A stretch of 53,151 nucleotides of DNA from Paenibacillus gorillae (lineage in GTDB: Bacteria > Bacillota > Bacilli > Paenibacillales > Paenibacillaceae). The notes under the pieces are model-generated. The model did not search any database. It had not been told where the DNA came from and saw nothing but the letters and a program-made list of their open reading frames with translations. Numbering within the stretch: position 1 is the first letter of the stretch; every line of letters starts with the position of its first letter. Where the stretch lies: contig NZ_CBVJ010000070.1 in assembly GCF_000513275.1 (NCBI RefSeq), positions 1-53,151 of the forward strand, in the 5' to 3' direction. The translations under genes were made by a program, and so were the position numbers. This document shows, one piece after another, positions 36,011 through 44,964 of this stretch.

Positions 36011-36787
36011 TTAGAAGAAACTGGAATTATATATGCATATATTCGGTTCATAACCGCTAAATCGGTACAGTTGTGCAGGACGATTCGAATTACGGTCGCT
36101 TGTTCGCGGTGCACCATTGGCATCCAGAGACTCGCTGATCAGTCCTTTTCTTGTTTTCGTAGCTAACAGGTTGCGTTTGAAATTGGCGATGTCCTCTTCA
36201 AAAGCTGGCACCACCGCTTGAATGACCTGATACAGCTCACGAATCGTAAAGGCTTCCGGCAAAAACTCAGAAGCGATCGTCGTTGTCATCATCTTTCTTC
36301 TAATATGCTCCAGAGCATCGTTCAGCAGCTCATTATGATCGAAGGCAAGCTTCAGTTCCAGCGCCTCTCCGATTGGAAAAAGCTTCACCTCATCAGCGTC
36401 CGTATCGGCGGCCAGATTCTTCAAATGGCTCTCTTGCACCAGCGCGCAGTAAACGACGGATGGCATCCAGCCTCGCGGGTCGCGGCCAGGGTAATAGACC
36501 GTCTTCACCTGCTCGATCAATACGTTCTGATCAACATTCGTCTCTTCCTTCAATTCCCGGTATGCCGCTTCCTGCAGCGTCTCTTCCTCTCCGGAAAATC
36601 CGCCCGGCAGCGCCCAACGCCCTGGATAAGCTTCTGATTCGCGGCTCCGCTTCACCAGCAGTACATGCAGCTCACGCTGCGCCACCATACGGTAGCTGCC
36701 TGCTTTCGCAGATGATAATATCGTAAAGATCGCAATATCTACCGGCAGTCCGTCCGGCGTCCGATATTTCTTATTCGCGTTCTCCAT
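36011..36787 (-). CDS. nrtR: NrtR-type Nudix/winged-helix regulator of NAD metabolism
   Basis: This 258-residue protein joins a Nudix-like ligand domain to a C-terminal winged helix. The Nudix region is recognisable (ALPGGFSGEEETLQEAAYRE followed by LKEET), so ADP-ribose or a related nucleotide is the likely ligand. The Nudix box spacing looks nearly intact, so residual hydrolase activity is possible. The helix-turn-helix region (AFTIRELYQVIQAVV, ANFKRNLLATKT) and the final NRPAQLYRF are typical of NrtR. It lies directly upstream of nadV-nadM on the same strand, and a shared palindrome precedes both. A short unmatched tail (GYEPNICIYNSSFF) follows. Confidence 0.87.
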   Translation of the reverse strand: MENANKKYRTPDGLPVDIAIFTILSSAKAGSYRMVAQRELHVLLVKRSRESEAYPGRWALPGGFSGEEETLQEAAYRELKEETNVDQNVLIEQVKTVYYPGRDPRGWMPSVVYCALVQESHLKNLAADTDADEVKLFPIGEALELKLAFDHNELLNDALEHIRRKMMTTTIASEFLPEAFTIRELYQVIQAVVPAFEEDIANFKRNLLATKTRKGLISESLDANGAPRTSDRNSNRPAQLYRFSGYEPNICIYNSSFF

Positions 36788-36814
36788 GGGTTATGCTCAC
36801 CTCCTGATATCAAC

Positions 36815-36849
36815 AGTATATGCCAATCTTTTGTTATTGTCAATATGAC
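36815..36849 (-). promoter_or_regulatory. nrtR promoter with overlapping operator
   Basis: A consensus sigma-A promoter is visible on the minus strand: TTGACA (36838-36843), a 17-base spacer, and TATACT (36815-36820). The palindrome GTCAATATGAC (36839-36849) covers the -35 box, so binding there would block transcription. This indicates autorepression, which is inferred. Confidence 0.8.
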
Positions 36850-36885
36850 TATATAAAATCCCTTTCTTCCGCTCTTTCGTCAATT

Positions 36886-37122
36886 TAGGGTGTGTCTGAG
36901 AACTCTGAGGGCAGCAAATTTTGCAGAATTTTCGTTCCATGCAAGGCGCGTTTGTGAAGGCGTACCGGGGGTACTTCAAGCAAACGGAACGAAGCAGGGG
37001 CGGAAAGGAAATTTGACCGCCGGCGAGCGATAGAGCACCGCGTGCCGCGATGGCACCGCGCGCCGGGAGGCGCGCGCGGTGCGGTGAAAGGTGCCACTGA
37101 ACGGATTTTCAGACACGCCCTA
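36886..37122. mobile_element. MITE-like element with terminal inverted repeats
   Basis: This element of about 237 bases begins TAGGGTGTGTCTGA and ends TCAGACACGCCCTA, with one mismatch between the arms. It is GC-rich inside (GCGCGCGG runs) and carries no transposase gene. The TA at each end fits the TA target duplication of IS630/Tc1-type elements. It lies between the nrtR promoter and the chemoreceptor gene. Confidence 0.75.
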
Positions 37123-37146
37123 GTCCTTCTATTCATTCTTTCAAAC

Positions 37147-37180
37147 AAAAAAAAAGCGAACCTGCTCACCGCAGATCCGT
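37147..37180 (-). terminator. Terminator of the chemoreceptor gene
   Basis: GGATCTGC and GCAGGTTC (with wobble pairs) form a stem on the minus strand running into nine T. Confidence 0.75.
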
Positions 37181-37206
37181 TGTTCTTCTATTAAATATGC
37201 AATTCG

Positions 37207-38799
37207 CTAACTCGCTGTCTTAAACGCCGATACGGAATGCTGCAAATCATCAGCCAATTGTGCCAGTGATTGTGCGGTAGCCGCTGTCTCTTGACTGCCA
37301 GCAGCCGCCTCTTCCGTTGCCGCCGATATTTCCTCCACGGTCAGCAGCACATTCTCAGCTTGCGCCGCCTGCTCTTCACTGGCCGCAGCAATCTCCGTAA
37401 TACGCTGTCCTGTTTCATTAACCATTTGTACGATTTGCTCAAACGCATCGCCGGTTTGATTGGACAAGCTGGCACTCTCTTCAACAGCAGCTACGCTTCG
37501 CTTCGTATTTTCCTGCATGCCTTTAATAATGGCTGTAATTTGCTTCGTTGCCGTTCCGCTGCGCTCCGCCAGCTTGCGGACCTCGTCAGCTACAACAGTG
37601 AAGCCTCGCCCTTGCTCTCCAGCCCGGGCCGCTTCAATCGCAGCATTAAGCGCAAGCAGGTTGGTCTGGTCGGCAATTTCCTCAATAACCTCAATTATAT
37701 CGCCGATCTGATGCGAATCCTGCTCCAGCTGCGACATTTGCTCGCGAACGCCGCTCATGCTTTTGACCGATGAATTAATAATTAATCTGCCTTCCCGGGC
37801 AACACCAATTGCGGAATCCGAAAGTTCAGAGGCGCTTTCCGTGCTGCGGGCGACCGCTTGAATTGCATTGGTCAATTCACCGAATAAGGCATGAATGGTT
37901 TGTGCCGCGTGAGCCTGATTCGAATTGCTTCCTGCCATCTCTTCTGTGCTAGCTGAGATCTGCTCTGCAGCCGAAGCAACATTATGAGAGGAGTTAATAA
38001 TGCTTCCCACCGTCTCGTTCAGCCGCTCGATCATCTCATTGAACGCCTTTGCCAAAATACCGACTTCATCAGCAGACTGAAGCTCAGCTTTCTCCCTCAA
38101 ATCTCCCTCAGCCACTTTATTAGCGAGATTAACGATACGGGATAGCGGCTTCGCAATTAGTCTTGTAATCATAATGCCAAGCGCAATACAGATTGCAATG
38201 CCAAGTACGATAACGGTAACGGTAATAACGAATGCGGAGGAGAAGAGCGCTTGTCCTTTTTTATACGAATCCTCTGCAGCCGCGACGTTGATTTCCACAT
38301 TTTCCTGCAAAATTTCCCGCAGCACTTCGCCCTTAGCCTTCAGATCACCATCAATCAGCTTCTTCATCCGTTCATTATCGCCTGCGAGATTGTAATTGAC
38401 AGCTGTATCGAACAAGGTCGAATAGGTAGACCAGGCATCCTCGAAGGGAGCAATCGCCTCTAATGCTTCTTTGCTCAGATTGACCGACCTGTAGCTCTCG
38501 ATATCTTTTAACAGCTCCGATTTGGTCATATGAATTTCCTGCAGCACCTGCTCCCGCTCTGCTTCATCCGTCGACATATACATATTCCGGATATAAATTC
38601 TTAGATGCGCGTAGTCGCTCTGGGCTTTGTGGGCTTCATCTACAGCGATGAGATTGTTGGTGTACATATTCATCTGGCTGTCATTCAGCCGGTACAAGTT
38701 AAAAAGTCCAAATCCCCCGATCGCTGTTAATATAATCCCAAACAGTGTAAAGACGACTAGCAGTTTTGTACCAATCCGACGGTTGATAAACCAGCTCAC
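37207..38799 (-). CDS. Transmembrane methyl-accepting chemotaxis protein
   Basis: This 530-residue receptor has a first transmembrane helix at about 11-31, an extracytoplasmic four-helix-bundle sensor of about 155 residues, a second helix at about 188-210 ([20 protein letters not shown]), a HAMP domain, and a methyl-accepting coiled coil whose tip reads [20 protein letters not shown]. The start is a GTG at 38799 with GGGAGGA eight bases upstream. It is the third gene of a CheW-unknown-MCP cluster. The ligand cannot be inferred. Confidence 0.94.
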   Translation of the reverse strand: MSWFINRRIGTKLLVVFTLFGIILTAIGGFGLFNLYRLNDSQMNMYTNNLIAVDEAHKAQSDYAHLRIYIRNMYMSTDEAEREQVLQEIHMTKSELLKDIESYRSVNLSKEALEAIAPFEDAWSTYSTLFDTAVNYNLAGDNERMKKLIDGDLKAKGEVLREILQENVEINVAAAEDSYKKGQALFSSAFVITVTVIVLGIAICIALGIMITRLIAKPLSRIVNLANKVAEGDLREKAELQSADEVGILAKAFNEMIERLNETVGSIINSSHNVASAAEQISASTEEMAGSNSNQAHAAQTIHALFGELTNAIQAVARSTESASELSDSAIGVAREGRLIINSSVKSMSGVREQMSQLEQDSHQIGDIIEVIEEIADQTNLLALNAAIEAARAGEQGRGFTVVADEVRKLAERSGTATKQITAIIKGMQENTKRSVAAVEESASLSNQTGDAFEQIVQMVNETGQRITEIAAASEEQAAQAENVLLTVEEISAATEEAAAGSQETAATAQSLAQLADDLQHSVSAFKTAS

Positions 38800-38822
38800 C
38801 TTCTTATTCCTCCCGTTGCCCC

Positions 38823-39422
38823 TTACTCCGCATGTTGTTTGCTATGCAGTCTCGGCTCGTATGTCAAATATGTGCGTTTATCTATCGATAAAGGGGACGG
38901 TACCGCCACAATGCCGTCATATCTTTTCGAAGCTGTGCCAGCTTCAGGACCTGCTCCAATGTACTGAAACGATTGCGTTTCCTTGTTGTAATTGGCTCCC
39001 GTCCGGATCAATTGATTAATCGATGCTCCGATATCCTCGATGAGAGAGCGATCCAAGGCAGGCTGCTCCTCCTCTTCCATACGAGACTCCGTTCCTCCTC
39101 CGCCAAAAGCGCGGGATAAATCATCGACGATACCTGGATAGCTGTGCATCAGCTGGTCCGGTGTCATCATTCTGAGCTTTCTTGCTTGCTGCTGAAAGTC
39201 AGCCGCCACCTCGGACAAATAATCGATGCCTTCGGCGTGCCCGACCGTTTCGAGATGACTTTTCCTGTTCTTCACCATTCTGGCCGCTTGATGCAATCTA
39301 GCTTGATCCATCATCATTTCGCCCAGCAGCTTCACATGCTGCTTCAGACTTTCGCCGCTTACAATGGCCGTCTGGCTCTCATGGCTCTTATGCTCCTCTT
39401 TCATCTCGTTTCGACTAATCAC
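38823..39422 (-). CDS. Unrecognised protein between cheW and the chemoreceptor
   Basis: This encodes about 199 residues that I do not recognise. The GTG at 39422 has GGAGG seven bases upstream and lies just past the cheW stop; longer readings to 39584 overlap cheW and are rejected. The sequence is soluble and mostly helical, with basic and acidic patches ([32 protein letters not shown]). The second half ends with a polar, Tyr-rich tail. There is no membrane segment or signal peptide. The gene order and spacing suggest it acts with the CheW-like protein and the receptor. Confidence 0.8.
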   Translation of the reverse strand: MISRNEMKEEHKSHESQTAIVSGESLKQHVKLLGEMMMDQARLHQAARMVKNRKSHLETVGHAEGIDYLSEVAADFQQQARKLRMMTPDQLMHSYPGIVDDLSRAFGGGGTESRMEEEEQPALDRSLIEDIGASINQLIRTGANYNKETQSFQYIGAGPEAGTASKRYDGIVAVPSPLSIDKRTYLTYEPRLHSKQHAE

Positions 39423-39433
39423 CCGATTGCCTC

Positions 39434-39856
39434 CTAACCATGCAGCAGCAGTCTGTCCACGTCCAGTAAAGCAACCATTCCCATATCGGTCAGGCACATT
39501 CCGCTTAAGTAATGTCCATTCCTTTTTCCAAAACGTTCCGGTGATGCCGTTATGCCGCTTACGTTTGCAATTTTGTACACGCAATCTACGACTATGCCTA
39601 TATGTTCCATCCCTCTACGAACGACAACAATTCTAGCTTGCTTCAACGGCGACACATCTGGAAGTCCAAATGACTTTCGCAAGCTGATGATTGGAACGAC
39701 TCTTTCCCTGAGCTCGATAACTCCGATCATGTCATCGCGGTCGGCTGGAATCGCCGTTATTGCCTGAACTCGAATAATTTCGCTCACTTCTTGGATCGGA
39801 ATGGCGTAGCTCTCGCCGCCGATTCCGAATTGCACATACCGCATAGGGGCTGACAC
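39434..39856 (-). CDS. cheW: CheW-type chemotaxis coupling protein
   Basis: This 140-residue protein links receptors to the CheA kinase. The SH3-like CheW fold is visible in YVQFGIGGESYAIPIQEVSE, GVIELRERVVPIISLRKSFG and VVDCVYKIANVSGI. The GTG start at 39856 lies five bases after GAGGAGGAG. It heads a small cluster with an unknown protein and a receptor. No CheA is in the window, so it must rely on one elsewhere. Confidence 0.93.
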   Translation of the reverse strand: MSAPMRYVQFGIGGESYAIPIQEVSEIIRVQAITAIPADRDDMIGVIELRERVVPIISLRKSFGLPDVSPLKQARIVVVRRGMEHIGIVVDCVYKIANVSGITASPERFGKRNGHYLSGMCLTDMGMVALLDVDRLLLHG

Positions 39857-40028
39857 TAAATCTCCTCCTCATTCTGGATGCCTGCGTGTCGCAGCTCGAC
39901 TAACTTGCGTTCGGTTTGCCTTCTCTATTTTCGGTTTCGTTCATGATGACTTGCTATTTATGAGTGCTAGACAAACGCCTGATAGAAAGGCGTATGAGCG
40001 AATTATCGTCTGTATTCAAGACAATATT

Positions 40029-40211
40029 TTACTTTAATTCTTCCGGCGGATTATCGACTTTTAATCCCCTCTCCCGCATGACGCAGAGCAGGATCTCAAT
40101 AAAATCCGCATCACAGTTTGCCGCCAACGCCTCGTTGTAACAAGAAACTAAATTCTCATCCGACATGCCGCTCCAATTGCTCTGATTCGGCTGAAATTTC
40201 CTCACCTGCAT
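40029..40211 (-). CDS. Sda-like small protein (putative sporulation kinase inhibitor)
   Basis: These 60 residues include the segment SDENLVSCYNEALAANCDAD and then FIEILLCVMRERGL, which resembles the helical hairpin of Sda (pattern SDE-LL--Y--A--L--DFI-L-----RR-L). Sda binds the sporulation kinase KinA and blocks its autophosphorylation in Bacillus. The ATG at 40211 has AGGAG five bases upstream; a longer frame to 40268 lacks such a site. The similarity is limited because the family is tiny. Confidence 0.65.
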   Translation of the reverse strand: MQVRKFQPNQSNWSGMSDENLVSCYNEALAANCDADFIEILLCVMRERGLKVDNPPEELK

Positions 40212-40302
40212 ATCGTCTCCTATGGATTCATTCAATTTCGCCAACAATCGACAACACTTAAATTTCATTATACAAATGGGGACTGAAAGATAACTGAAAA
40301 AA

Positions 40303-40346
40303 CGTAAAAAAGCAGTCTGACCTAAGTGTCAGACTGCTAAAAAAAC
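40303..40346. terminator. Bidirectional terminator before the response regulator
   Basis: Perfect 11-bp arms AGCAGTCTGAC (40311-40321) and GTCAGACTGCT (40328-40338) are flanked by A-runs and T-runs on both sides. It ends the BTAD regulator transcript. Confidence 0.92.
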
Positions 40347-40348
40347 CG

Positions 40349-41515
40349 TTATAAATAGGCCTTAGGATCTCTTGCTATCTGATCATACGAAAACATAAGG
40401 CCTATTCCTAAATCACTTTTGAACAGCTGCAAGGTTCGAATGAAATGGTTCAGAGCTCCCTCATGATCCTCTGCCAGCAGAAACGAAGCAATGATTCTTC
40501 CCTGCAGTTCCTCATGGTAAGGATTGCTCCCCGCTTTCAGCATCAGATAGGGAATGGCCTCGCGGTACCGCTCTTGCGCCAGTTCAAACTCGATTACGCC
40601 TTCCAACAGCCCGTGGTAGCTCGTTTCCATCTCCCATTTCAGCTTGGCCGCCCATTCCCAATCATGCTCTTTCCACAGACCTTCTTGGTAAAGCTTAATG
40701 CCTAGACGGGCGTCTTCGACATGGCCATCTCTCCAAAAGCTCTCGCCTAACTGTCTGAAATGGCTCAGTTCATCGTACATGGGCGGCATGCGGAGCCGGT
40801 AGCTGCCTCCCTCTCCCTTTTCCTGAGCGATAACCTCTTTCAAATCGAAGGCCTCCATGTCCTTGCGAAGCTGATAGACCGTCGAATGCAGCGTCACTAA
40901 CGCCTTTTCATTGTCGCGCCCCGGCCACAACGCCTCGATAATTTTGCTCTTACTGACAGGATTGCCTCCATGCGAATGGAGAAAAGCGAGCAGCTCCCGC
41001 GATTTAGAATTGCGAAACCGGATCATCTCCTGCTGCTCCGTCGTTACGGTGAACCAGCCAAAGCAGCGGAAAGAAGCCGGCAAGACCGCAGTCCTAACTT
41101 GACTTTGACTGTGATCCTCAGTCTGGCTCTGCCTTTTCCGCTGCACATATCGCCGAATCGTCCGTGTCAAATTCTCCTCCAGAACCGGTTTCATAATGTA
41201 ATCGATTGCCTCAACGTCATAAGCTGGCTGCGCAAATTGCTCGTAAGCGGTTATGAATGCGATATAGACCGTAGGATAAAGCCGATAGATTTCCTTTGCG
41301 AGCTCTAGTCCGTGCAATTCCGGCATTTCCATATCCAGAAGTACAAGATCAAACCGCCCCGCAACCGTTTGTTCCAAAAGCTCCTCAGGATCGGTATACA
41401 TGCCCGCAATTACCACGTTCGGAAATTCGCTCAGCAGCCGGCTAATGCGCTTTAACGCTGGAGGTTCGTCATCTACAACTCCTATTCTGATCATATGGTT
41501 GTTATACATCGTCAC
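40349..41515 (-). CDS. Response regulator with winged-helix and BTAD-like domains
   Basis: The N-terminal receiver has VVDDEPPALKRI, phospho-acceptor Asp in LVLLDMEMPEL, and Lys in DYIMKPV. A winged-helix domain follows (RNSKSRELLAFLHSHGG, LHSTVYQLRKDMEAF), then a helical BTAD-like region, the arrangement of SARP-type regulators. It probably serves the hybrid kinase gene upstream, whose stop it overlaps. The GTG at 41515 (GTGA overlap, AAGAAGG five bases upstream) is my choice (about 388 residues); a GTG at 41521 and an ATG at 41509 are alternatives. Its targets are unknown. Confidence 0.86.
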   Translation of the reverse strand: MTMYNNHMIRIGVVDDEPPALKRISRLLSEFPNVVIAGMYTDPEELLEQTVAGRFDLVLLDMEMPELHGLELAKEIYRLYPTVYIAFITAYEQFAQPAYDVEAIDYIMKPVLEENLTRTIRRYVQRKRQSQTEDHSQSQVRTAVLPASFRCFGWFTVTTEQQEMIRFRNSKSRELLAFLHSHGGNPVSKSKIIEALWPGRDNEKALVTLHSTVYQLRKDMEAFDLKEVIAQEKGEGGSYRLRMPPMYDELSHFRQLGESFWRDGHVEDARLGIKLYQEGLWKEHDWEWAAKLKWEMETSYHGLLEGVIEFELAQERYREAIPYLMLKAGSNPYHEELQGRIIASFLLAEDHEGALNHFIRTLQLFKSDLGIGLMFSYDQIARDPKAYL

Positions 41516-44500
41516 ATCCACCTTCTTAAATCACCCTTGATTTCCACTCCTTCAGCAGTTCCCTTCGATTCCGGCAGCCACATAATAATTTGCGTCCCGG
41601 CGCCTGGCTCGCTTTTTAATTCAATGCCTCTGCCATACTCTTGAAGCAAACGGCGATGAATATTAACTAGCGCTAAGCCCCGCCGCCCGTCGGGATTTTC
41701 ATTAAGCAGCGTAGCCATGCGGGAAGGATCGATGCCGACGCCATCATCTCGAACCATGATCATGATCTCCTCCCCGATGGCCCGAATCGATATCGTCACA
41801 TTACCTCCCTCTTTCCGCTTCATGACGCCGTGGCGAACCGCATTTTCAACCAGCGGCTGAATGATGAACGGAGGGATGGGCAGGTTCAATGCCTCGTCAA
41901 TCTGATAAGTGATGCTGAGCCGCTCACCGTACCGGACTCGCTCTATGTACAAATAGGATTTGACCAACTCCATTTCGTCACTTAAGCTTACATACCTGCT
42001 TTTATCGTTGAATGCAAAGCTTCTTTGCAAATATTGGCTTAATCGGGTCAATACATCATGAGCCTGCTGTGGTTCATCGAGCGAAAGTGCCAAAATCGTA
42101 TTTAACGTATTGTATAAAAAATGGGGCTTGATCTGCGCTTGCAAAAAAGCTGTCTCGGATGCAGCAGCCGCATCGTTTGACCGCTTTAAATCCAAGAGCG
42201 TCTTGACTCTCGCCCTCAATTCATTGGCAAAGTAAGGCTTAATTAAAAAATCATTAGCTCCTGAAGCAAAACCCGCGAGCAGATCCTCTTGTTCTTTTTT
42301 GGCAGTAACGAGTACGATAGGAAGCTCGCTGGTCGAGTATTTATCACGTAAATGCCGTATAAGCTCATAGGCCGACATGCCTGGTATCGTAATATCCAGC
42401 AACACGAGATCGATAAAATTCGATTCATTCAAATACCGAAGCGCTTCATGAGCATTAGAAGCAAATACGATCCGGTAACGCTCATGTTGTAATATTTGTT
42501 TAATTGTCTGCTGACTGAGCAGATCGTCGTCGACTGTCAGAATAACAGGCGCATTGCCATTCAATCCGTCTTCAATGACAGGCTGAACAGCGCTCATACG
42601 CTCAACTTCAAGCCATTGGCCGTTATCTTCATGCTGGCCAAAGCCCAAGTGGGTATCTTCATCCTGCTCAGCGCTAATCGGAACTGTAAAGGAACATTCA
42701 GAGCCTTCCCCGACGATTGAACGAATAGAAAGCTCGCCGCCATGCAGCTCAACGAGCAATTTCATAACCGAATAGCTTAATCCGGCGCCCCCGGCCAACT
42801 TTTCCGCTTGGCAGCTAGGCTCCAGATGTACACCCGATGCGTCACTTTCCTCTAATCCAATCCCCGTATCCCGGACTATAATCCGGACAAACCCTTCTTC
42901 CTCGCGGGCCAGAATCATGACATGGCCTCGCTCAGTAAGTTTGATGGCATTGGTTACAAGATTGTACACAATTTGCAGCAAACGGGCTTCATCTGCGGAA
43001 ACCCGCGGCAGCACTTCCGGTAAATCCGCCTTTAGAATAATTGGCTTGTGCCGAGCAAGCCCTATGAAACTAGGCAAATGCGACGCTATAATTGCTTTAA
43101 CGTCAAGTGAGCTGATTTGCAAATCTAAACTTTGCTTCTTCAAGTTTACGAAGTCAATCATATCGTTAACCTGTCTGGACAGTTTACCGGAAAAGGACAA
43201 AATAAGCTGAATGCCATGAAGCTGCTCCTCCGTCAAACGACCGGATTGTCCATCCAAAATGGACTGCGAAATGTTAATAATGCCCTGAAGAGGCATTTGA
43301 AGCTCTTGCGAAGCATGAATCATTAGATGTTCATCCTTCTGACGATCCGAACAATGCTGCGCTTCGTCTCTCCGGTCCATCATCTGCCCTGCTCCGGAAT
43401 GATGTCTGGCAAGCTCCGTTACTTGAATCAACAGAAGTATAAGTGTCACTATCGTTAGTACTTGCCTGTCGATAGGCACATCCACCTTCTGAAGCAAATA
43501 ATCATGCAGGAAACCAACAAGAACAAGAATAATTCCGTACAATTGCAGACATGCCCCGTCTTTGCGCCGGTAAACAGCCAGGATAAGTCCATAAACGAAA
43601 TACACGCAAACGATCAACGAGAATACTTGAAATAATGGAAGCACCTTAGTATAGATTGCTGCCGGAAACACCAGTACAGATATCGAAAAACAGAAGCCAA
43701 TAACAGTCAATGTTTTGACTGCTGCGGCATGGAACTCGTTCGGAAACAAATGCCTCATGTACTGAACCGCAAAAGTGATGCCGCCATAATAGGTCAAATA
43801 CTCCAGCAGCATAATATGCTCATTTGTCATCTCAGGAATCAGCTGCCGGACGAATAGCTGATCAGCTACAAGGAGCCGGATAGCGACGAGCAGACAAATG
43901 ATGCCGAAGTATAAATGCGCCCGCTGTACCCGCCGATAAAGATATACAGCTATACTATATAAGCCCAGCATAATTGCAATTCCCATGAAAAACATGGCAC
44001 CTGCCAACTCCCTATCCCGCAGTGAAGCCATCTCTACCCTGCCTCCAAGCTCAATAGGGGATCCCGATTTCCCTCCCGCTAGCAAGCCATTAGATACTTG
44101 CATAATAATATCGAACTGTTGGGAGGCGGGCTTGAAATATACGGTTCGCGATGAATATGCCTCAATAGCCCGCTCTTTATGATCGAACTCTTCCCCGTTA
44201 TCGACCAAAGTCAGGCCGTCCGCCATAACCTGATAGGGGACCGGCATTGCAGGAATTCTCATACCGATCAGGGCTGAAGGAACAGCAGCCATTTGCACGT
44301 TGAGCTTGTAAGTCACATAGCGAAATGGACGATCTTCAAGACTGTAACGATTCCAAAGTTCCGGTACACAAAGCTGTTCACCGCAAGCAGGCATTGGACT
44401 TAAAAAGCCCTCACGGGGCTTGGACGAACTGAAGTAAAAAGTCCACTCTCCGTAGAGCGGCACCCTTCCGTTCTCCTCCAAGTTCCATTCTTTCAAGTCC

Positions 44501-44640
44501 AAAACACCTTTGACCGGCGAAGGGGTATCCTTTATCTTCGATGAATCGCTAACGATACCGACAAAAAAGAGGAAGATACTTAACAGCACGATCACGCTAA
44601 GCGATGCTTTATCCTGCGCCCGGAGGTGATGCAGCATCAT
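41512..44640 (-). CDS. Large 7TM hybrid histidine kinase with degenerate HisKA and second kinase core
   Basis: This 1042-residue protein has a membrane anchor (12-30), an extracytoplasmic beta-rich domain (about 45-200), seven-helix membrane region (about 212-410), then HisKA/HATPase (440-660), a receiver (about 695-815, Asp in LVLLDITIPGM), and a second, LytS/YesM-type kinase core (AQIKPHFLYNTLNTI, then HATPase with NAVRHG and DDGVGI). In the first HisKA the expected SHELRTPL reads SQELQMPL, so the phospho-accepting His is Gln445 (codon CAA at 43306-43308). Its HATPase retains NAIKLT and DTGIGL. The second core has an intact His and may be the real kinase. It is coupled to the BTAD regulator. 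Confidence 0.88.
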   Translation of the reverse strand: MMLHHLRAQDKASLSVIVLLSIFLFFVGIVSDSSKIKDTPSPVKGVLDLKEWNLEENGRVPLYGEWTFYFSSSKPREGFLSPMPACGEQLCVPELWNRYSLEDRPFRYVTYKLNVQMAAVPSALIGMRIPAMPVPYQVMADGLTLVDNGEEFDHKERAIEAYSSRTVYFKPASQQFDIIMQVSNGLLAGGKSGSPIELGGRVEMASLRDRELAGAMFFMGIAIMLGLYSIAVYLYRRVQRAHLYFGIICLLVAIRLLVADQLFVRQLIPEMTNEHIMLLEYLTYYGGITFAVQYMRHLFPNEFHAAAVKTLTVIGFCFSISVLVFPAAIYTKVLPLFQVFSLIVCVYFVYGLILAVYRRKDGACLQLYGIILVLVGFLHDYLLQKVDVPIDRQVLTIVTLILLLIQVTELARHHSGAGQMMDRRDEAQHCSDRQKDEHLMIHASQELQMPLQGIINISQSILDGQSGRLTEEQLHGIQLILSFSGKLSRQVNDMIDFVNLKKQSLDLQISSLDVKAIIASHLPSFIGLARHKPIILKADLPEVLPRVSADEARLLQIVYNLVTNAIKLTERGHVMILAREEEGFVRIIVRDTGIGLEESDASGVHLEPSCQAEKLAGGAGLSYSVMKLLVELHGGELSIRSIVGEGSECSFTVPISAEQDEDTHLGFGQHEDNGQWLEVERMSAVQPVIEDGLNGNAPVILTVDDDLLSQQTIKQILQHERYRIVFASNAHEALRYLNESNFIDLVLLDITIPGMSAYELIRHLRDKYSTSELPIVLVTAKKEQEDLLAGFASGANDFLIKPYFANELRARVKTLLDLKRSNDAAAASETAFLQAQIKPHFLYNTLNTILALSLDEPQQAHDVLTRLSQYLQRSFAFNDKSRYVSLSDEMELVKSYLYIERVRYGERLSITYQIDEALNLPIPPFIIQPLVENAVRHGVMKRKEGGNVTISIRAIGEEIMIMVRDDGVGIDPSRMATLLNENPDGRRGLALVNIHRRLLQEYGRGIELKSEPGAGTQIIMWLPESKGTAEGVEIKGDLRRWM

Positions 44641-44878
44641 AAGGTAGATTCTCTCTCTCCCAGCTTGCTATATTTTTATCTAACTATAATAGTTGCCAAC
44701 GGTTGGAAGCAATCGTAAATGTAATATAATTATGGCTATTTGGCAATCGAGCTTGTACCCCCGCAAACGGGCAAAGATGTTTGAATTCCGGCAAAAATAA
44801 GGCATAATACATATATTATATTACTTAAAACATATTAATTTACAAAATATAGATGTTAAATTAGAATGAAATCCCACG
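44641..44878. other. AT-rich gap upstream of the hybrid kinase
   Basis: This stretch holds the kinase promoter region on its left side. Strings such as ATATATTATATTACTT near 44810 are AT-rich but do not form a convincing -35/-10 pair by eye. No gene is visible. Confidence 0.4.
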
Positions 44879-44936
44879 TAAAAAACCCCTAAAGAATCCC
44901 TTCAATTTGCTCGAAGAGGTTTACTTTAGGGGTATA
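44879..44936 (-). terminator. Terminator of the ABC-TCS-nagZ operon
   Basis: ACCCCTAAAG and CTTTAGGGGT form a perfect 10-bp stem on the minus strand, followed by six T, about 30 bases past the nagZ stop. Confidence 0.88.
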
Positions 44937-44964
44937 CTTGTTATTGCCAACGGTTCATTGCAAC

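Noticed and set aside
36885..37169. 94-codon frame in the MITE-like element
   Set aside because: It is GC-driven, has no start signal and runs through both terminal repeats.
39423..39584. Longer start for the unknown protein beside cheW
   Set aside because: It would overlap most of the cheW end; the GTG at 39422 has a good ribosome binding site.
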